The notes: generated by a model not told the origin, from the sequence alone. A stretch of DNA of 64,000 nucleotides from Pseudonocardia sp. MH-G8 (GCF_002262885.1 NZ_NKYF01000018.1:62001-126000); one strand, 5' to 3'; positions 33,760-43,200 are shown, numbered from the stretch's first letter. Program-made: numbers and translations.

Positions 33760-36072
33760 ATGACCGACGGGCCACAGCAGTGCGCCCTGCCCGGATGCAC
33801 CGAGAACGTCGTGCAGCCGGACGACGGCGGCCCGCGCCGGTTGTACTGCTCGCCGGCGCACCGCGCCACGGCGCGCAAGATGCGCCACGCGGCTCGCGCG
33901 GAGACCGAGGCCGCCGCACCCGACACCACCGCAGCACCCGAACCGCTCGCCGTTCCCCGGGATCCGGAGCCCGCCCCAGCGGCGGCCCTGAGCGATCCGC
34001 CGGAACGCGAGTGGAGCCCCGCTGCGTCCTGGACGATCTCCGAGACCCCGCTCCCGCCGGTCCACGCCGGGCGCACCGTACGGACGATCACCTCGAAGCG
34101 GGTGAAGAAGGCCAAGCCGAGCCGCACCATGGCGGAGCGCAAGGCGGCCGCCACCTCCATGCGGCGCCGCGCCGTGGCGAGCGTCGCCGTCGCGAGCCTG
34201 GTGGCGGGTGGCACCAGCTACTACGTCACCGAGAACCTCCAGACCACCCCCACCGTCGTCCCGCCGCCGCAAGCCGCGCCGGAGCCCGCCGTCGAGGCCG
34301 ACGTGTGGGCGAGCCAGGCCGAGGTCGTCCTCGCGTCGATCAACAGCCAGCTGGACACGGTCACCCAGACGGAAGCCAGCTGGCAGCAGGCGCCCGTGGC
34401 GGACCCGAACCAGCCTCACGAAGCGGTGCAGGCGCTGCGCGACCGCAAGGCCCAGCTCGAGCAGCAGCGCGCCACGCTCGCCTCGCAGCTCGCCGCGCTG
34501 CGCACCTTGCCGGAGCTCAACAGCGAGCTCGCCGCGGCGCAGGTCCAGCTGGACGCGGTCGAGCAGACGCTCGCCGAGAACGAGGCCGCCACCGCCTCTG
34601 CCGACCACGCCGAAGCGGTCCGGCAGCTCGAGCAGCAGCGCGAGGAGCACCGCAAGCAGCGCGACCGCACCATCGAGGCGATCGACGAGGCGCGCTCCGG
34701 CGTCGAGGAGGCCCTGCGCCGCCCGCTGCGTGACGAGGCCGACCGCACCCGGCCGATCGTCCAACGCGTCAACGCGCTCATGGGCAAGGACTCCGACGAG
34801 GATTCCACCGAGGACGGCAGCGAGGACTCCGGCCAGGACGGCAGCGACGACGCCGACCAGGGCGGCAGCGAGGACGGAGCCAAGGCCTCCGGCGCCGCCG
34901 GATCGGAGCCCGCCGGCAACGAGCACGGCGACACCGGCGGCACCCCGTCAGGGGACGGCAGCACGGCGGGCAGCGGTGGCGGCAGCGCGCCCTCGGCCTC
35001 GGACCGCCCGGACTTGTCCGTGCTGGCCGGCGGGGACAACGGCTCGGCGTCCGACGGGAGCGGGTCGCAGGAGCGCGGATCGGAGTCGCGCTCCGGCGAC
35101 GACGAGAGCGAAGGACCGGTGCGGGGGATCACGGCTGCACTGTCCGACAGCGTGGACGGTGTCCTGCCCGGCCGCGACGAGGACTCGGATTCCGAGCGCT
35201 CCGGCCGCGACGACGACCGCAGCGATCGTTGGGGCGGCGAGCGGGGCGACGACGACGACCGCGGCAACAGCCGCGACGACGACCGCGACGACGACGACCG
35301 CGAGTGGGGCGATCACCGCAACGATCGCGACGACGACGGGGACGACGGGGACGACGACGACCGAGGCTCGGTCAGCGACGTCGTCCGCGGAGTCGCCGGC
35401 GGCCTGCTGGGTGACTCGGACGACGACCGGGACGAGGACCGCGACCGCGACGAAGACGGCGACCGCGACGAGGACGGCGACCGCGACGAGGACGGCGACG
35501 AGGACGGCGACCGCCACAGCGACCGCGGGGACGACGACGGTGACGGGGACTACGACGGGGACGACGACTCCGCCTCCGAACACCGCAACCGCCCCATCGG
35601 CAAGGCCGAGCGCAACCGCTGGAACGACTCCGATGAGCGCTCGCAGGACCGCGACGAGGACCGCGCAGACCGCGACAGCAGCGACGACGACGACAACGAC
35701 CGCGGCGACCGCGCGGATCGCGACGACGACGATCGCAAGCGCCCGAGCGGCAAGGCCGAGCGCGAGCGCAAGCGCTCCGAGGACCGCGATCGCGGCGAGG
35801 ACTCGAACAAGGAGAGCTCGGAGAAGGAGGAGTCGGACAAGAAGGACTCCGACGACTCGGACTCGGACAAGAAGGACTCCGACTCCGACAAGGACTCGGA
35901 CGACAAGGACTCGGACGACAAGGACGACTCCGACGACAAGTCCGAGAAGGACTCCGATTCGGATGACTCCGATTCCGATGACTCCGACGACTCCGATTCG
36001 GATGACTCCGACTCCGACGACTCGGATTCGGGCGACTCGGATTCGGGCGACTCGGGCGACTCCGACGACTGA
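33760..36072 (+). CDS. Zn-finger-like, single-pass membrane protein with very long Asp/Ser/Arg-rich repeat tail
   Basis: 770 residues, family not recognised. An N-terminal Cys/His cluster (C8-x4-C13-x16-C30-x3-H34, ending YCSPAHR) resembles small zinc knuckles. A Pro/Ala linker and basic patch precede one membrane helix (~138-156, VASVAVASLVAGGTSYYV). A Gln/Glu/Ala-rich coiled coil covers ~180-330. The last ~425 residues are strikingly acidic: DRDEDGD repeats (three exact 18-nt units), RKRPSGKAERE islands and a terminal DSDSDD run. Topology by the positive-inside rule puts the Zn cluster inside and the acidic tail outside. The DxDxDG pattern suggests calcium binding. No LPXTG anchor. Confidence 0.8.
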   Translation: MTDGPQQCALPGCTENVVQPDDGGPRRLYCSPAHRATARKMRHAARAETEAAAPDTTAAPEPLAVPRDPEPAPAAALSDPPEREWSPAASWTISETPLPPVHAGRTVRTITSKRVKKAKPSRTMAERKAAATSMRRRAVASVAVASLVAGGTSYYVTENLQTTPTVVPPPQAAPEPAVEADVWASQAEVVLASINSQLDTVTQTEASWQQAPVADPNQPHEAVQALRDRKAQLEQQRATLASQLAALRTLPELNSELAAAQVQLDAVEQTLAENEAATASADHAEAVRQLEQQREEHRKQRDRTIEAIDEARSGVEEALRRPLRDEADRTRPIVQRVNALMGKDSDEDSTEDGSEDSGQDGSDDADQGGSEDGAKASGAAGSEPAGNEHGDTGGTPSGDGSTAGSGGGSAPSASDRPDLSVLAGGDNGSASDGSGSQERGSESRSGDDESEGPVRGITAALSDSVDGVLPGRDEDSDSERSGRDDDRSDRWGGERGDDDDRGNSRDDDRDDDDREWGDHRNDRDDDGDDGDDDDRGSVSDVVRGVAGGLLGDSDDDRDEDRDRDEDGDRDEDGDRDEDGDEDGDRHSDRGDDDGDGDYDGDDDSASEHRNRPIGKAERNRWNDSDERSQDRDEDRADRDSSDDDDNDRGDRADRDDDDRKRPSGKAERERKRSEDRDRGEDSNKESSEKEESDKKDSDDSDSDKKDSDSDKDSDDKDSDDKDDSDDKSEKDSDSDDSDSDDSDDSDSDDSDSDDSDSGDSDSGDSGDSDD
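35443..35508 (+). repeat. Tandem 18-nt repeat in the acidic coding region
   Basis: Three consecutive 18-nt units (35443, 35461, 35479; the first differs by one base) and a 12-nt partial unit encode DRDEDG repeats. Slippage could change the copy number in frame. Confidence 0.8.
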
Positions 36073-36086
36073 TCTTCCCAGCGACA

Positions 36087-36124
36087 CCTCGGGCCCTGCC
36101 GCGATCCTGCGGCAGGGCCCGAGG
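36087..36124. terminator. Bidirectional terminator between the Asp-rich gene and ATPase 3
   Basis: Perfect 16-bp stem (36087-36102 with 36109-36124, arm CCTCGGGCCCTGCCGC) and a 6-nt loop between convergent genes. It is the most stable hairpin I see in the window. Confidence 0.85.
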
Positions 36125-36130
36125 CCGTTG

Positions 36131-36154
36131 CGTGGGTCGACCCACGGTGGTGTC
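36131..36154. repeat. Perfect palindrome and shared 24-mer, copy 1
   Basis: CGTGGGTCGACCCACG at 36131-36146 is a perfect 16-bp palindrome. The 24 bases to 36154 recur, inverted and with two differences, at 60207-60230. Confidence 0.6.
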
Positions 36155-37124
36155 AGCCCGTGCTCGGCGCCTGCCGTGTCGGTGACGCGACCGGCCGCCC
36201 ACCGAAGCCGTCGGCGAGGAGGGCGGCGAGGGCCACGAAGGCGTCCACGGTGGCGGGCCGCATCCGGTCGAGTTCGATGAAGCCGCCGGTGGCGAGGTGG
36301 GGGTCGTGGGGCACCTCGACCACAGCCCGGCAACGGGCTTCGAAGTGCTCGCGCACGCGTGCGGAATCGACCTCGGTGCTGGTGCGGTCGCAGGACAGCA
36401 CGACCACCGCGTGCGCGACCTGGGCTGCGTGGCCGTGCGCGATGAGCCAGTCGAGGGTCTTGCTGGCCCTGCTGGCGCCGTCGACCGTCGGGGCACCGAC
36501 CACGACGAGGCTGTCGGCGAGCGCCAGCGTCCCCTCCATCGCGGAGTGCACCAGTCCGGTGCCGGAGTCGGTGATCACGATGTTGTAGAAGCGGGCGAGC
36601 ACAGCGCACACGCGCTCGTACTCTTCCCGGTTGAAGGCCTCGCTCATCGCGGGGTCCTGCTCGGACGCCAGCACCTGGAGGCGTCCGGCCAGGCTGGTGT
36701 AGCGGGCGACCTCGGCGAGGGTGCGAGCGGACCCGATGTTCTCCAGCATGTGCCGCACGGTCACCGAGGTGTCGCCGGTGAGCCGGTCGGCGAGCGTGCC
36801 CGCGTCCGGGTTGGCGTCGAGGGCGATGATCCGGTCCCCCCGGTGCTCGGCCAGCACCAGCCCGAGGCACGCCGACACCGTGGTCTTGCCCACCCCGCCC
36901 TTGATCGAGCTGACGGCGATCTGGTGCGTGCCCGGCAGCGCGCGGGCGATGCGCCGCAGCCGGTCGCGGCGCTCCCGCTCGGCCTCGCCCAGGCCGGGGT
37001 TCAGCAGCCCGCCGCTCGCCTTGTACAGCGCACCGCGCCAGCCGCGCTCGGGGCGCTCGCCGCGGAAGCGGACGATCGCGTCCTCGCTGAGCTCGTCGGG
37101 CCGCCCCAGGTCGTGCCCGCTCAC
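36153..37124 (-). CDS. MinD/ParA-like ATPase, paralogue 3
   Basis: 323 residues. GTG at 37124 with GAGGAGG eight bases upstream. It has the shortest N-terminal extension of the four (~25 residues, acidic) before RFRGERPERGWRGALYKASGG. The core is canonical: IKGGVGKTTVSACLG, ALDANPDAGTLADRLTG, VITDSGTGLVHSAMEG and VVVLSCDRTSTEVD. It starts 13 bp after the stop of paralogue 4, so the two form an operon. This arrangement makes a heterodimer or sequential action plausible. Confidence 0.88.
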   Translation of the reverse strand: MSGHDLGRPDELSEDAIVRFRGERPERGWRGALYKASGGLLNPGLGEAERERRDRLRRIARALPGTHQIAVSSIKGGVGKTTVSACLGLVLAEHRGDRIIALDANPDAGTLADRLTGDTSVTVRHMLENIGSARTLAEVARYTSLAGRLQVLASEQDPAMSEAFNREEYERVCAVLARFYNIVITDSGTGLVHSAMEGTLALADSLVVVGAPTVDGASRASKTLDWLIAHGHAAQVAHAVVVLSCDRTSTEVDSARVREHFEARCRAVVEVPHDPHLATGGFIELDRMRPATVDAFVALAALLADGFGGRPVASPTRQAPSTG

Positions 37125-37137
37125 GCTGCCTCCTCGC

Positions 37138-38223
37138 TCACGTGACGAAGCGGTCGGCCATGAGCGCCGAGAGTTCGTAGGCGGCGTCGCGGGTGGCGGG
37201 CCGGAGGTGGGCGAGCTCGACCCGCCCGCCGGTGGCCAGGTGCGGGTCGTGCGGGATCTCGACGACGGCACGGCTGCGGGCCTCGAAGTGCTTGCGGATC
37301 CGGTCCTGGTCGACCTCCGCGCTCGTGCGGTCGCAGGACAGCACGACGATGGCCTCCGTGGCGAGCGCGGAGTGCCCGTGCGCGAGCAGCCAGTCGAGCG
37401 TCTTGCTCGCGCGGCCCGCGCCGTCCACGGTGGGAGCGCCGACGACGATCAGGCTGTCGGCCAGCTTGAGCGTGCCCTCCATGGCCGAGTGCACGAGCCC
37501 GGTGCCGGAGTCGGTGATGATGATGTTGAAGAAGCGGTCGAGGAGCGCGCAGATGTGCTGGTACTCCTCGCGGCTGAACGCCTCGCTGGACGCCGGGTCC
37601 TGCTCCGAGGCGAGGACCTGCAGCCGCCCGGCGAGGCTCGTGTAGCGCGACACCTCGGTCCAGGAGTGGATCCGGTCGAGGTCGCGCAGCAGCTCGCGGA
37701 CCGTCACCGACGACTCACCGGTGAGCCGGTCGGCGAGGGTGCCGGCGTCGGGGTTGGCGTCGAGCACGATCACGCGGTCGCCGCGGTTCTCCGCCATCAC
37801 GAGCCCGAGCAGGGTGGACACCGTGGTCTTGCCGACCCCGCCCTTGATCGAGCTGACGGCGATGCGGTGCGACTGCACCAGCGGCCTGCGGATCCGGTGC
37901 ACCACATCGCGCCAGTGCACCTCGGCGGCGCTCGGTCCCGGGTTCACCAGCCCTCCGGTGGCCCGGAGCACGGCCCGACGCCATCCCATGGACGGCTCGT
38001 CGGGCCGGGCCCGCAGGATCGCGTCGGCGTCCAGCGCCGTAGCGGTCGTCGCGTCGTCCTCACGTGGAGGACCGAGCGGAGAAACGGGCCCCTGCGAACT
38101 CACTGCACCCCCTGGCTGTTGCGGCACTTCCGGCACCGGATCGGTGTGCCGCAGCGGTTCCAACCGATGGCCGTACCGCTCCCACCAGATCGAGGGGTCC
38201 GGTTCGACCCGACGGCGCACCAC
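37138..38223 (-). CDS. MinD/ParA-like ATPase, paralogue 4
   Basis: 361 residues, GTG start. A ~75-residue N-terminus with WWERYGHRLEPLRHTDPVPE precedes the shared core (GWRRAVLRATGGLVNPG, IKGGVGKTTVSTLLG, VLDANPDAGTLADRLTG, IITDSGTGLVHSAMEG). A TAGGGT hexamer six bases before the GTG and no ribosome binding site suggest a leaderless transcript. It lies 57 bp downstream of sepIVA on the same strand, so it may act at the septum or pole; this is inference. Confidence 0.88.
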   Translation of the reverse strand: MVRRRVEPDPSIWWERYGHRLEPLRHTDPVPEVPQQPGGAVSSQGPVSPLGPPREDDATTATALDADAILRARPDEPSMGWRRAVLRATGGLVNPGPSAAEVHWRDVVHRIRRPLVQSHRIAVSSIKGGVGKTTVSTLLGLVMAENRGDRVIVLDANPDAGTLADRLTGESSVTVRELLRDLDRIHSWTEVSRYTSLAGRLQVLASEQDPASSEAFSREEYQHICALLDRFFNIIITDSGTGLVHSAMEGTLKLADSLIVVGAPTVDGAGRASKTLDWLLAHGHSALATEAIVVLSCDRTSAEVDQDRIRKHFEARSRAVVEIPHDPHLATGGRVELAHLRPATRDAAYELSALMADRFVT

Positions 38224-38229
38224 GGGGTG

Positions 38230-38235
38230 ACCCTA
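38230..38235 (-). promoter_or_regulatory. -10 element for ATPase paralogue 4
   Basis: TAGGGT on the minus strand ends six bases before the GTG start, matching the spacing of leaderless actinobacterial promoters. Confidence 0.35.
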
Positions 38236-38280
38236 TCGTCCCGACGGGGTGATTTCGCCAGCCCTGTGATCCAGAGCGGA

Positions 38281-39039
38281 TCAGTCGATGAGATCCATCC
38301 CGGTGCCCGACCGGCCGTTCATCGCGGGGCCGGGCTGCGCGCCGTTCTGCGGCCCGCCGCGCCACAAGTTGCTCCGCCCACGCGACACGGTGCGGAGCGC
38401 TTTCGTGAGGCTGTCCTCGAATTCGGCGAGCTTCGCGTCGACGTAGCCGTCGCACTCGTGACGCAGACGCTCCGCCTCGCCTTCCGCCGCGTCCACGATG
38501 CGCATGGCCTCGGCGTGCGCTGCGCGCGCCACCTCGCTCTGGGCCACCAGCCGAGCCTGTTCGGCCTGACCGTCGGCCACGAACCGGTCGTGGGCGGCCC
38601 GGCCGGCGTGCGCGATCCGGTCGGCCTCCGCCTGGGCGCGGTCGGTGAGCTCCGCGTACTGACGGCGCCCTTCCCCCACCGCGCGCTCGGCCTCGTGCCG
38701 GGCGTGGGCCACCGTCTGCTCGGCCTCCGCCCGCGCCTCCGCGACCAGCCGCTCCGCCTCGGCCTGCGCGTCGGCCACCAACTGCTGGGCCTCGGCCTGC
38801 GCGCCGGTGCGGGTCTGCTCGGCCTCCGCCGTGGCGTCGTCGATCAGCTCGTCGCGCCGGTCGAGGACGTCCTGGGCGTCGTCCACCTCGCCCGGGAGCG
38901 CCTCGCGGACGTCGTCGAGCAGGTCGAGCACGTCACCGCGCGGAACCACGCAGTTCGAGGTCATCGGGACGCCCCGAGCCTCCTCGACGACCGTGACCAG
39001 CGCGTCGAGCGATTCGAAGACCCGGTACACGCTGGGCAT
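38281..39039 (-). CDS. sepIVA: SepIVA-like septation protein (DivIVA-type coiled coil)
   Basis: 252-residue cytoplasmic coiled-coil protein. The N-terminus (VYRVFESLDALVTVVEEARGVPMTSNCVVPRGDVLDLLDD) closely matches what I recall of mycobacterial SepIVA, as does the end LAEFEDSLTKALRTVSRGR. The middle is a long Ala/Glu/Gln heptad region (residues ~60-215). In mycobacteria SepIVA works at the septum and the intracellular membrane domain. GTG at 39030 would match the mycobacterial start better than the ATG used here. A perfect palindrome CTCATCGCGATGAG (39043-39056) abuts the start. Confidence 0.88.
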   Translation of the reverse strand: MPSVYRVFESLDALVTVVEEARGVPMTSNCVVPRGDVLDLLDDVREALPGEVDDAQDVLDRRDELIDDATAEAEQTRTGAQAEAQQLVADAQAEAERLVAEARAEAEQTVAHARHEAERAVGEGRRQYAELTDRAQAEADRIAHAGRAAHDRFVADGQAEQARLVAQSEVARAAHAEAMRIVDAAEGEAERLRHECDGYVDAKLAEFEDSLTKALRTVSRGRSNLWRGGPQNGAQPGPAMNGRSGTGMDLID

Positions 39040-39042
39040 CCT

Positions 39043-39056
39043 CTCATCGCGATGAG
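39043..39056. promoter_or_regulatory. Palindrome abutting the sepIVA start
   Basis: CTCATCGCGATGAG is a perfect 14-bp palindrome ending four bases before the ATG, well placed to act as operator or to mask the ribosome binding region. No known factor recognised. Confidence 0.35.
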
Positions 39057-39107
39057 GCGCGGCCCCGCATTGACCGGCGTCCGCGTGTCAAGTTCCGAAC
39101 GGGTGAC

Positions 39108-39593
39108 TCATGTTTGGCGTTCGGCGATCCGTTCCTGCAACCGGCCGTACACGCTCTCGGGAAGCAGGTGCGCGACGTCGCCGCCGTACGTCGCGACCTC
39201 CTTGACCAGCGAGCTGGAGACGAAGCTGTACTCCGGGTTCGTGGACATGAACAGCGTGTCCACCCCGGCGAGTCTCCGATTCATCTGCGCCATCTGGAGC
39301 TCGTAGTCGAAGTCGCTGACCGCCCGCAGGCCCTTGACGATGGCCTGGATGGCGTGGTCGCGGCAGTAGTCGACGAGCAGGCCGTGGAACGAGTCGACCC
39401 GGACGTTCGGGTACGGCGCGGCGACCTCGGCGAGCATCGCGATGCGCTCCTCCACGGTGAACATGCCGGTCTTCTTCTTGTTCACCAGCACCGCGACGAC
39501 GACCTCGTCGAACAGGGCAGCGGTGCGCCCGATGACGTCGAGGTGCCCGCTGGTGGGCGGGTCGAACGATCCAGGACAGACTGCGCGCCTCAC
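39108..39593 (-). CDS. coaD: Phosphopantetheine adenylyltransferase
   Basis: 161-residue enzyme of coenzyme A synthesis (4'-phosphopantetheine + ATP to dephospho-CoA). The nucleotidyltransferase motif is SFDPPTSGHLDVIGR (T/HxGH, residues ~9-23). The C-terminal ISSSxxKE-type motif appears as FVSSSLVKEVATYGGDV. The GTG start overlaps the rsmD stop by four bases; the rsmD-coaD pair is conserved. Confidence 0.97.
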   Translation of the reverse strand: MRRAVCPGSFDPPTSGHLDVIGRTAALFDEVVVAVLVNKKKTGMFTVEERIAMLAEVAAPYPNVRVDSFHGLLVDYCRDHAIQAIVKGLRAVSDFDYELQMAQMNRRLAGVDTLFMSTNPEYSFVSSSLVKEVATYGGDVAHLLPESVYGRLQERIAERQT

Positions 39594-40156
39594 AGCCCGG
39601 GACCGTACCGGAGCGCGACGTGCAAGGTCGTCTCCCCGTAGCGACGCTCACGCACCGGGCGCAGTGGCGCGGGCCACGGGAACGGCCCGTCGCGCCCCGC
39701 CCGCTCGACGACCACGGTGGCGTCCTCGGCCAGCCACCCGTGCTCTTCCGCGCTGCCCAGCCACCCGGCCACCTCCGCGGCGGGCACGTCGTAGGGCGGG
39801 TCGACGAGCACCACGTCGTACGCGCGCTCGGCGGGGGCGGCGAGCACCGTCGCCGCCGGGGCCACGCGGACGACGGCGCCGGGCACGCCGAGCGCGTCGA
39901 CGTTGCGGCGCAGCACGCCGGCCGCCCGCCGGTCCGACTCGACGAACAGCGCGTGCGCCGCCCCCCGCGACAGCGCCTCCAGCCCCAACGCCCCGGACCC
40001 CGCGCACAGATCGAGCACGGCGGCGCCGGAAAGCCCCGGATCGGCGGCGAGAGCGGAGAAGAGGGCCTCCCGCACCCGATCGGAGGTAGGCCGAGTACCC
40101 CGAGGCGGAACGGCGATCCGCCGCCCCCCGGCGACGCCGGCGATGATCCGGGTCAC
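39590..40156 (-). CDS. rsmD: 16S rRNA (guanine(966)-N(2))-methyltransferase
   Basis: 188-residue SAM-dependent methyltransferase acting on the small subunit. RIIAGVAGGRRI at the start and RPTSDRVREALFSAL are family hallmarks. Motif I is VLDLCAGSGALGLEALSRG, and the catalytic DPPY tetrapeptide occurs in VVLVDPPYDVP (~residue 118). GTG start. Coupled to coaD. Confidence 0.95.
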   Translation of the reverse strand: MTRIIAGVAGGRRIAVPPRGTRPTSDRVREALFSALAADPGLSGAAVLDLCAGSGALGLEALSRGAAHALFVESDRRAAGVLRRNVDALGVPGAVVRVAPAATVLAAPAERAYDVVLVDPPYDVPAAEVAGWLGSAEEHGWLAEDATVVVERAGRDGPFPWPAPLRPVRERRYGETTLHVALRYGPGL

Positions 40157-40174
40157 ACCCCGACTCCACCGCAG

Positions 40175-40219
40175 CGAACGGCACTTTCGTCGCTTCCTAG
40201 CCGACGAGAGTGCCGTTCG
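40175..40219. terminator. pyc terminator hairpin of the GGCACTT family
   Basis: Arms 40175-40192 and 40202-40219 pair at 17 of 18 positions with a 9-nt loop. It separates the pyc stop (40236) from the rsmD start (40156). Confidence 0.75.
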
Positions 40220-40235
40220 TTGCGTGGCGGCGTGT

Positions 40236-43200
40236 TCACTCCAGGACCAGGAGCAGGTCGCCGCCCTCGACCTGCTGCACCTTCCCGATCGCTCGCCGCC
40301 CGACCGTGCCAGCCCGGTGCGCGGTGATCGAGGCCTCCATCTTCATCGCCTCGATCGTGGCGACCGTCTGGCCGTCGTCCACCTGGTCACCCTCGTCGAC
40401 CTGCAGCGTGACGACCCCGGCGAACGGGGCGGCGACGTGGCGCGAGTCGGACCGGTCGGCCTTCTCCGCGGCCTTCACGTCGCTGGCGATCGAGTGGTCG
40501 CGCACCGACAGCGGGCGCAGCTGGCCGTTGAGGGTGGCGAGCACCGTGCGGTACCCGCGCTCGTCCGGCTCCGAGATCGCCTCGAGCTCGATGATCAGCG
40601 TGACGCCCGGCTCGAGCTCGGCGGTGTGCTCGAGCTCGGGCTCCAGCCCGTAGAGGAAGTCCTTGGTCGACAGCACCGAGGTGTTGCCGTAGGACTCCTG
40701 GTGCGCGAGGTACTCCCGGGTCGGGCCGGGGAACAGCAGCCGGTTCAGCGTGGCCCGGGGGTCGTCGCGCAGGCCGGCCCGGTCCTCGTCGGTCAGGTCG
40801 GCGTCCTCCGCGCGCGGCGGGCGGCCTTCCAGCGCGCGCGTGCGGAACGGCTCCGGCCAGCCGCCGGGCGGGTCGCCCAGCTCCCCGCGCAGGAACCCGA
40901 TCACCGAGTCGGGCACGTCGAACTGGCCCGGGTCGGCCTCGAAGTCCTTGGCCTCCACGCCGGCGCCGACGAGGTGCAGCGCCAGGTCACCGACCACCTT
41001 GGACGACGGGGTCACCTTGACCAGGCGCCCGAGCATCCGGTCGGCGGCCGCGTAGCAGTCCTCGATCAGCTCGAACCGGTCGCCGAGCCCGAGCGCGATC
41101 GCCTGCTGGCGCAGGTTCGACAGCTGCCCGCCGGGGATCTCGTGGTGGTAGACGCGACCGGTCGGCGAGGGCAGCGCCGCCTCGAACGGCGCGTACACCT
41201 TGCGCACCGCCTCCCAGTACGGCTCCAGGTCACCGACGGCCTGCAGGGACAGGCCGGTGGCCCGCTCGGTGTGGTCGGTCGCTGCGACCAGCGCGGAGAG
41301 CGACGGCTGGCTCGTCGTGCCGGCCATCGACGCCACGGCGGCGTCCACCGCGTCCACCCCGGCGTCGATCGCGGCCACCAGAGTGGCCAGCTGCCCGCCC
41401 GCGGTGTCGTGGGTGTGCAGGTGCACCGGCAGGTCGAACCGCTCGCGCAGCGCCGTCACGAGCCTGCGCGCCGCGGGCGGGCGCAGCAGCCCGGCCATGT
41501 CCTTGATCGCCAGCACGTGCGCCCCGGCCTCGACGCTCTGCTCGGCGAGGCGCAGGTAGTAGTCGAGGGTGTAGAGCTCCTCGGCCGGGTCGGAGAGGTC
41601 GGCGGTGTAGCAGAGGCACACCTCCGCGACCGCCGTGCCGGTGGCGCGCACCGCCTCGATCGCCGGGCGCATCTGCTCGATGTCGTTGAGCGCGTCGAAG
41701 ATCCGGAAGATGTCCATCCCGGTGCGCGCCGCCTCCTGCACGAAGGCGTCGGTCACCTCCACCGGGTAGGGCGTGTAGCCCACGGTGTTGCGCCCGCGCA
41801 GCAGCATCTGCGTGCAGATGTTCGGGGCCGCCTCGCTGAGCGCGGCCAGCCGCTCCCACGGGTCCTCGGCCAGGAACCGCAGCGCCACGTCGTAGGTGGC
41901 CCCGCCCCAGCACTCCAGGCTGAGCAACTCGGGCGTGGTCCGGGCGACGTGCGGTGCGACGGCCAGCAGGTCACGGGTGCGCACCCGCGTGGCCAGCAGC
42001 GACTGGTGCGCGTCGCGGAAGGTCGTATCGGTGACCGCCACCGCCGTCTGCTCCCGCAACCGGCGCGCGAAGCCCTCCGGGCCGAGCTCGCGCAGCAGCT
42101 GGCGCGACCCGTCCGGCGCCGCGGCGTCCAGATCGCAGCGGGGCAGCTTGTCCACGGGCTCGACGACGTTGCGGCGCTTGCCGTTCGGCGTGTTGACGGT
42201 GGTCTCGGCCAGGTAGGTGAGCACGCGGGTGCCGCGGTCGGCGGGCTGGCGCGCGGTGAACAGCTGCGGGCGCTCCTCGATGAAGCTCGTGGTGACGCGC
42301 CCGTCCGCGAAGTCCGGGTCGTCGAGCACCGCGGCGAGGAACGGCAGGTTGGTGGACACGCCCCGGATCCGGAACTCCGCGATCGCCCGCCGCGCCCGGC
42401 GCACCGCGTTGGGGAAGTCGTGCCCGTAGCAGGTGAGCTTCACCAGCATCGAGTCGAAGTGGGCGCTGACCTCGGCGCCCATGTGGGTCGTGCCGCCGTC
42501 GAGCCGCACGCCCGGCCCGCCCGGCGAGCGGTAGGCGCTGATCGTGCCGGTGTCGGGGCGGAAGCCGTTCTGCGGATCCTCGGTGGTCACGCGGCACTGC
42601 AGCGCCGCGCCGGACAGCGTGATCTGGTCCTGGGTGAGCCGCAGCTGCGGCAGCGTCATCCCGGACGCGATGCGCAGCTGGGCGATCACGAGGTCCCGGT
42701 CGGTGACCTGTTCGGTGACCGTGTGCTCCACCTGGATGCGCGGGTTCATCTCGATGAACACGTGGTTGCCGCGCTCGTCGAGCAGGAACTCGACGGTGCC
42801 GGCGTTGCGGTAGCCGATGTGGCGCGCGAACGCCACGGCGTCGTTGCAGATCCGCTCCCGCAGCTCGGGATCGAGGTTGGGGGCCGGTGCGATCTCGACG
42901 ACCTTCTGGTGGCGCCGCTGCACCGAGCAGTCCCGCTCGTAGAGGTGCGACACGTTGCCCTCGGCGTCGGCCAGGATCTGCACCTCGATGTGGCGCGGGT
43001 TCACCACGGCCTGCTCGAGGAACACCGTGGCGTCACCGAACGCCGACTCGGCCTCCCGCATCGCGGCCTCGACCGCGTCGCGCAGCGCGCCGGGCTCCTG
43101 GACGCGGCGCATCCCGCGCCCGCCACCACCGGCCACCGCCTTCACGAAGATCGGGAAGCCGACGTCGTCGGCCGCGGCCAGCAGCGTCTCCACGTCGTCG

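Noticed and set aside
35830..36069. Sdr-type wall-anchored adhesin
   Set aside because: The SD run is present, but there is no LPXTG motif, no C-terminal helix and no Sec signal at the N-terminus; the only helix is internal.
34208..36280. A 690-codon Thr/Arg-rich frame over the Asp-rich gene
   Set aside because: It is the +1 frame of GAC/TCC-rich codons. The chosen frame has a ribosome binding site, a membrane helix and a coiled coil.
29524..38223. A type VII secretion (ESX) locus
   Set aside because: EspI-like ATPases alone are not enough: EccB, EccC, EccD, EccE, mycosin and WXG100 genes are all missing.
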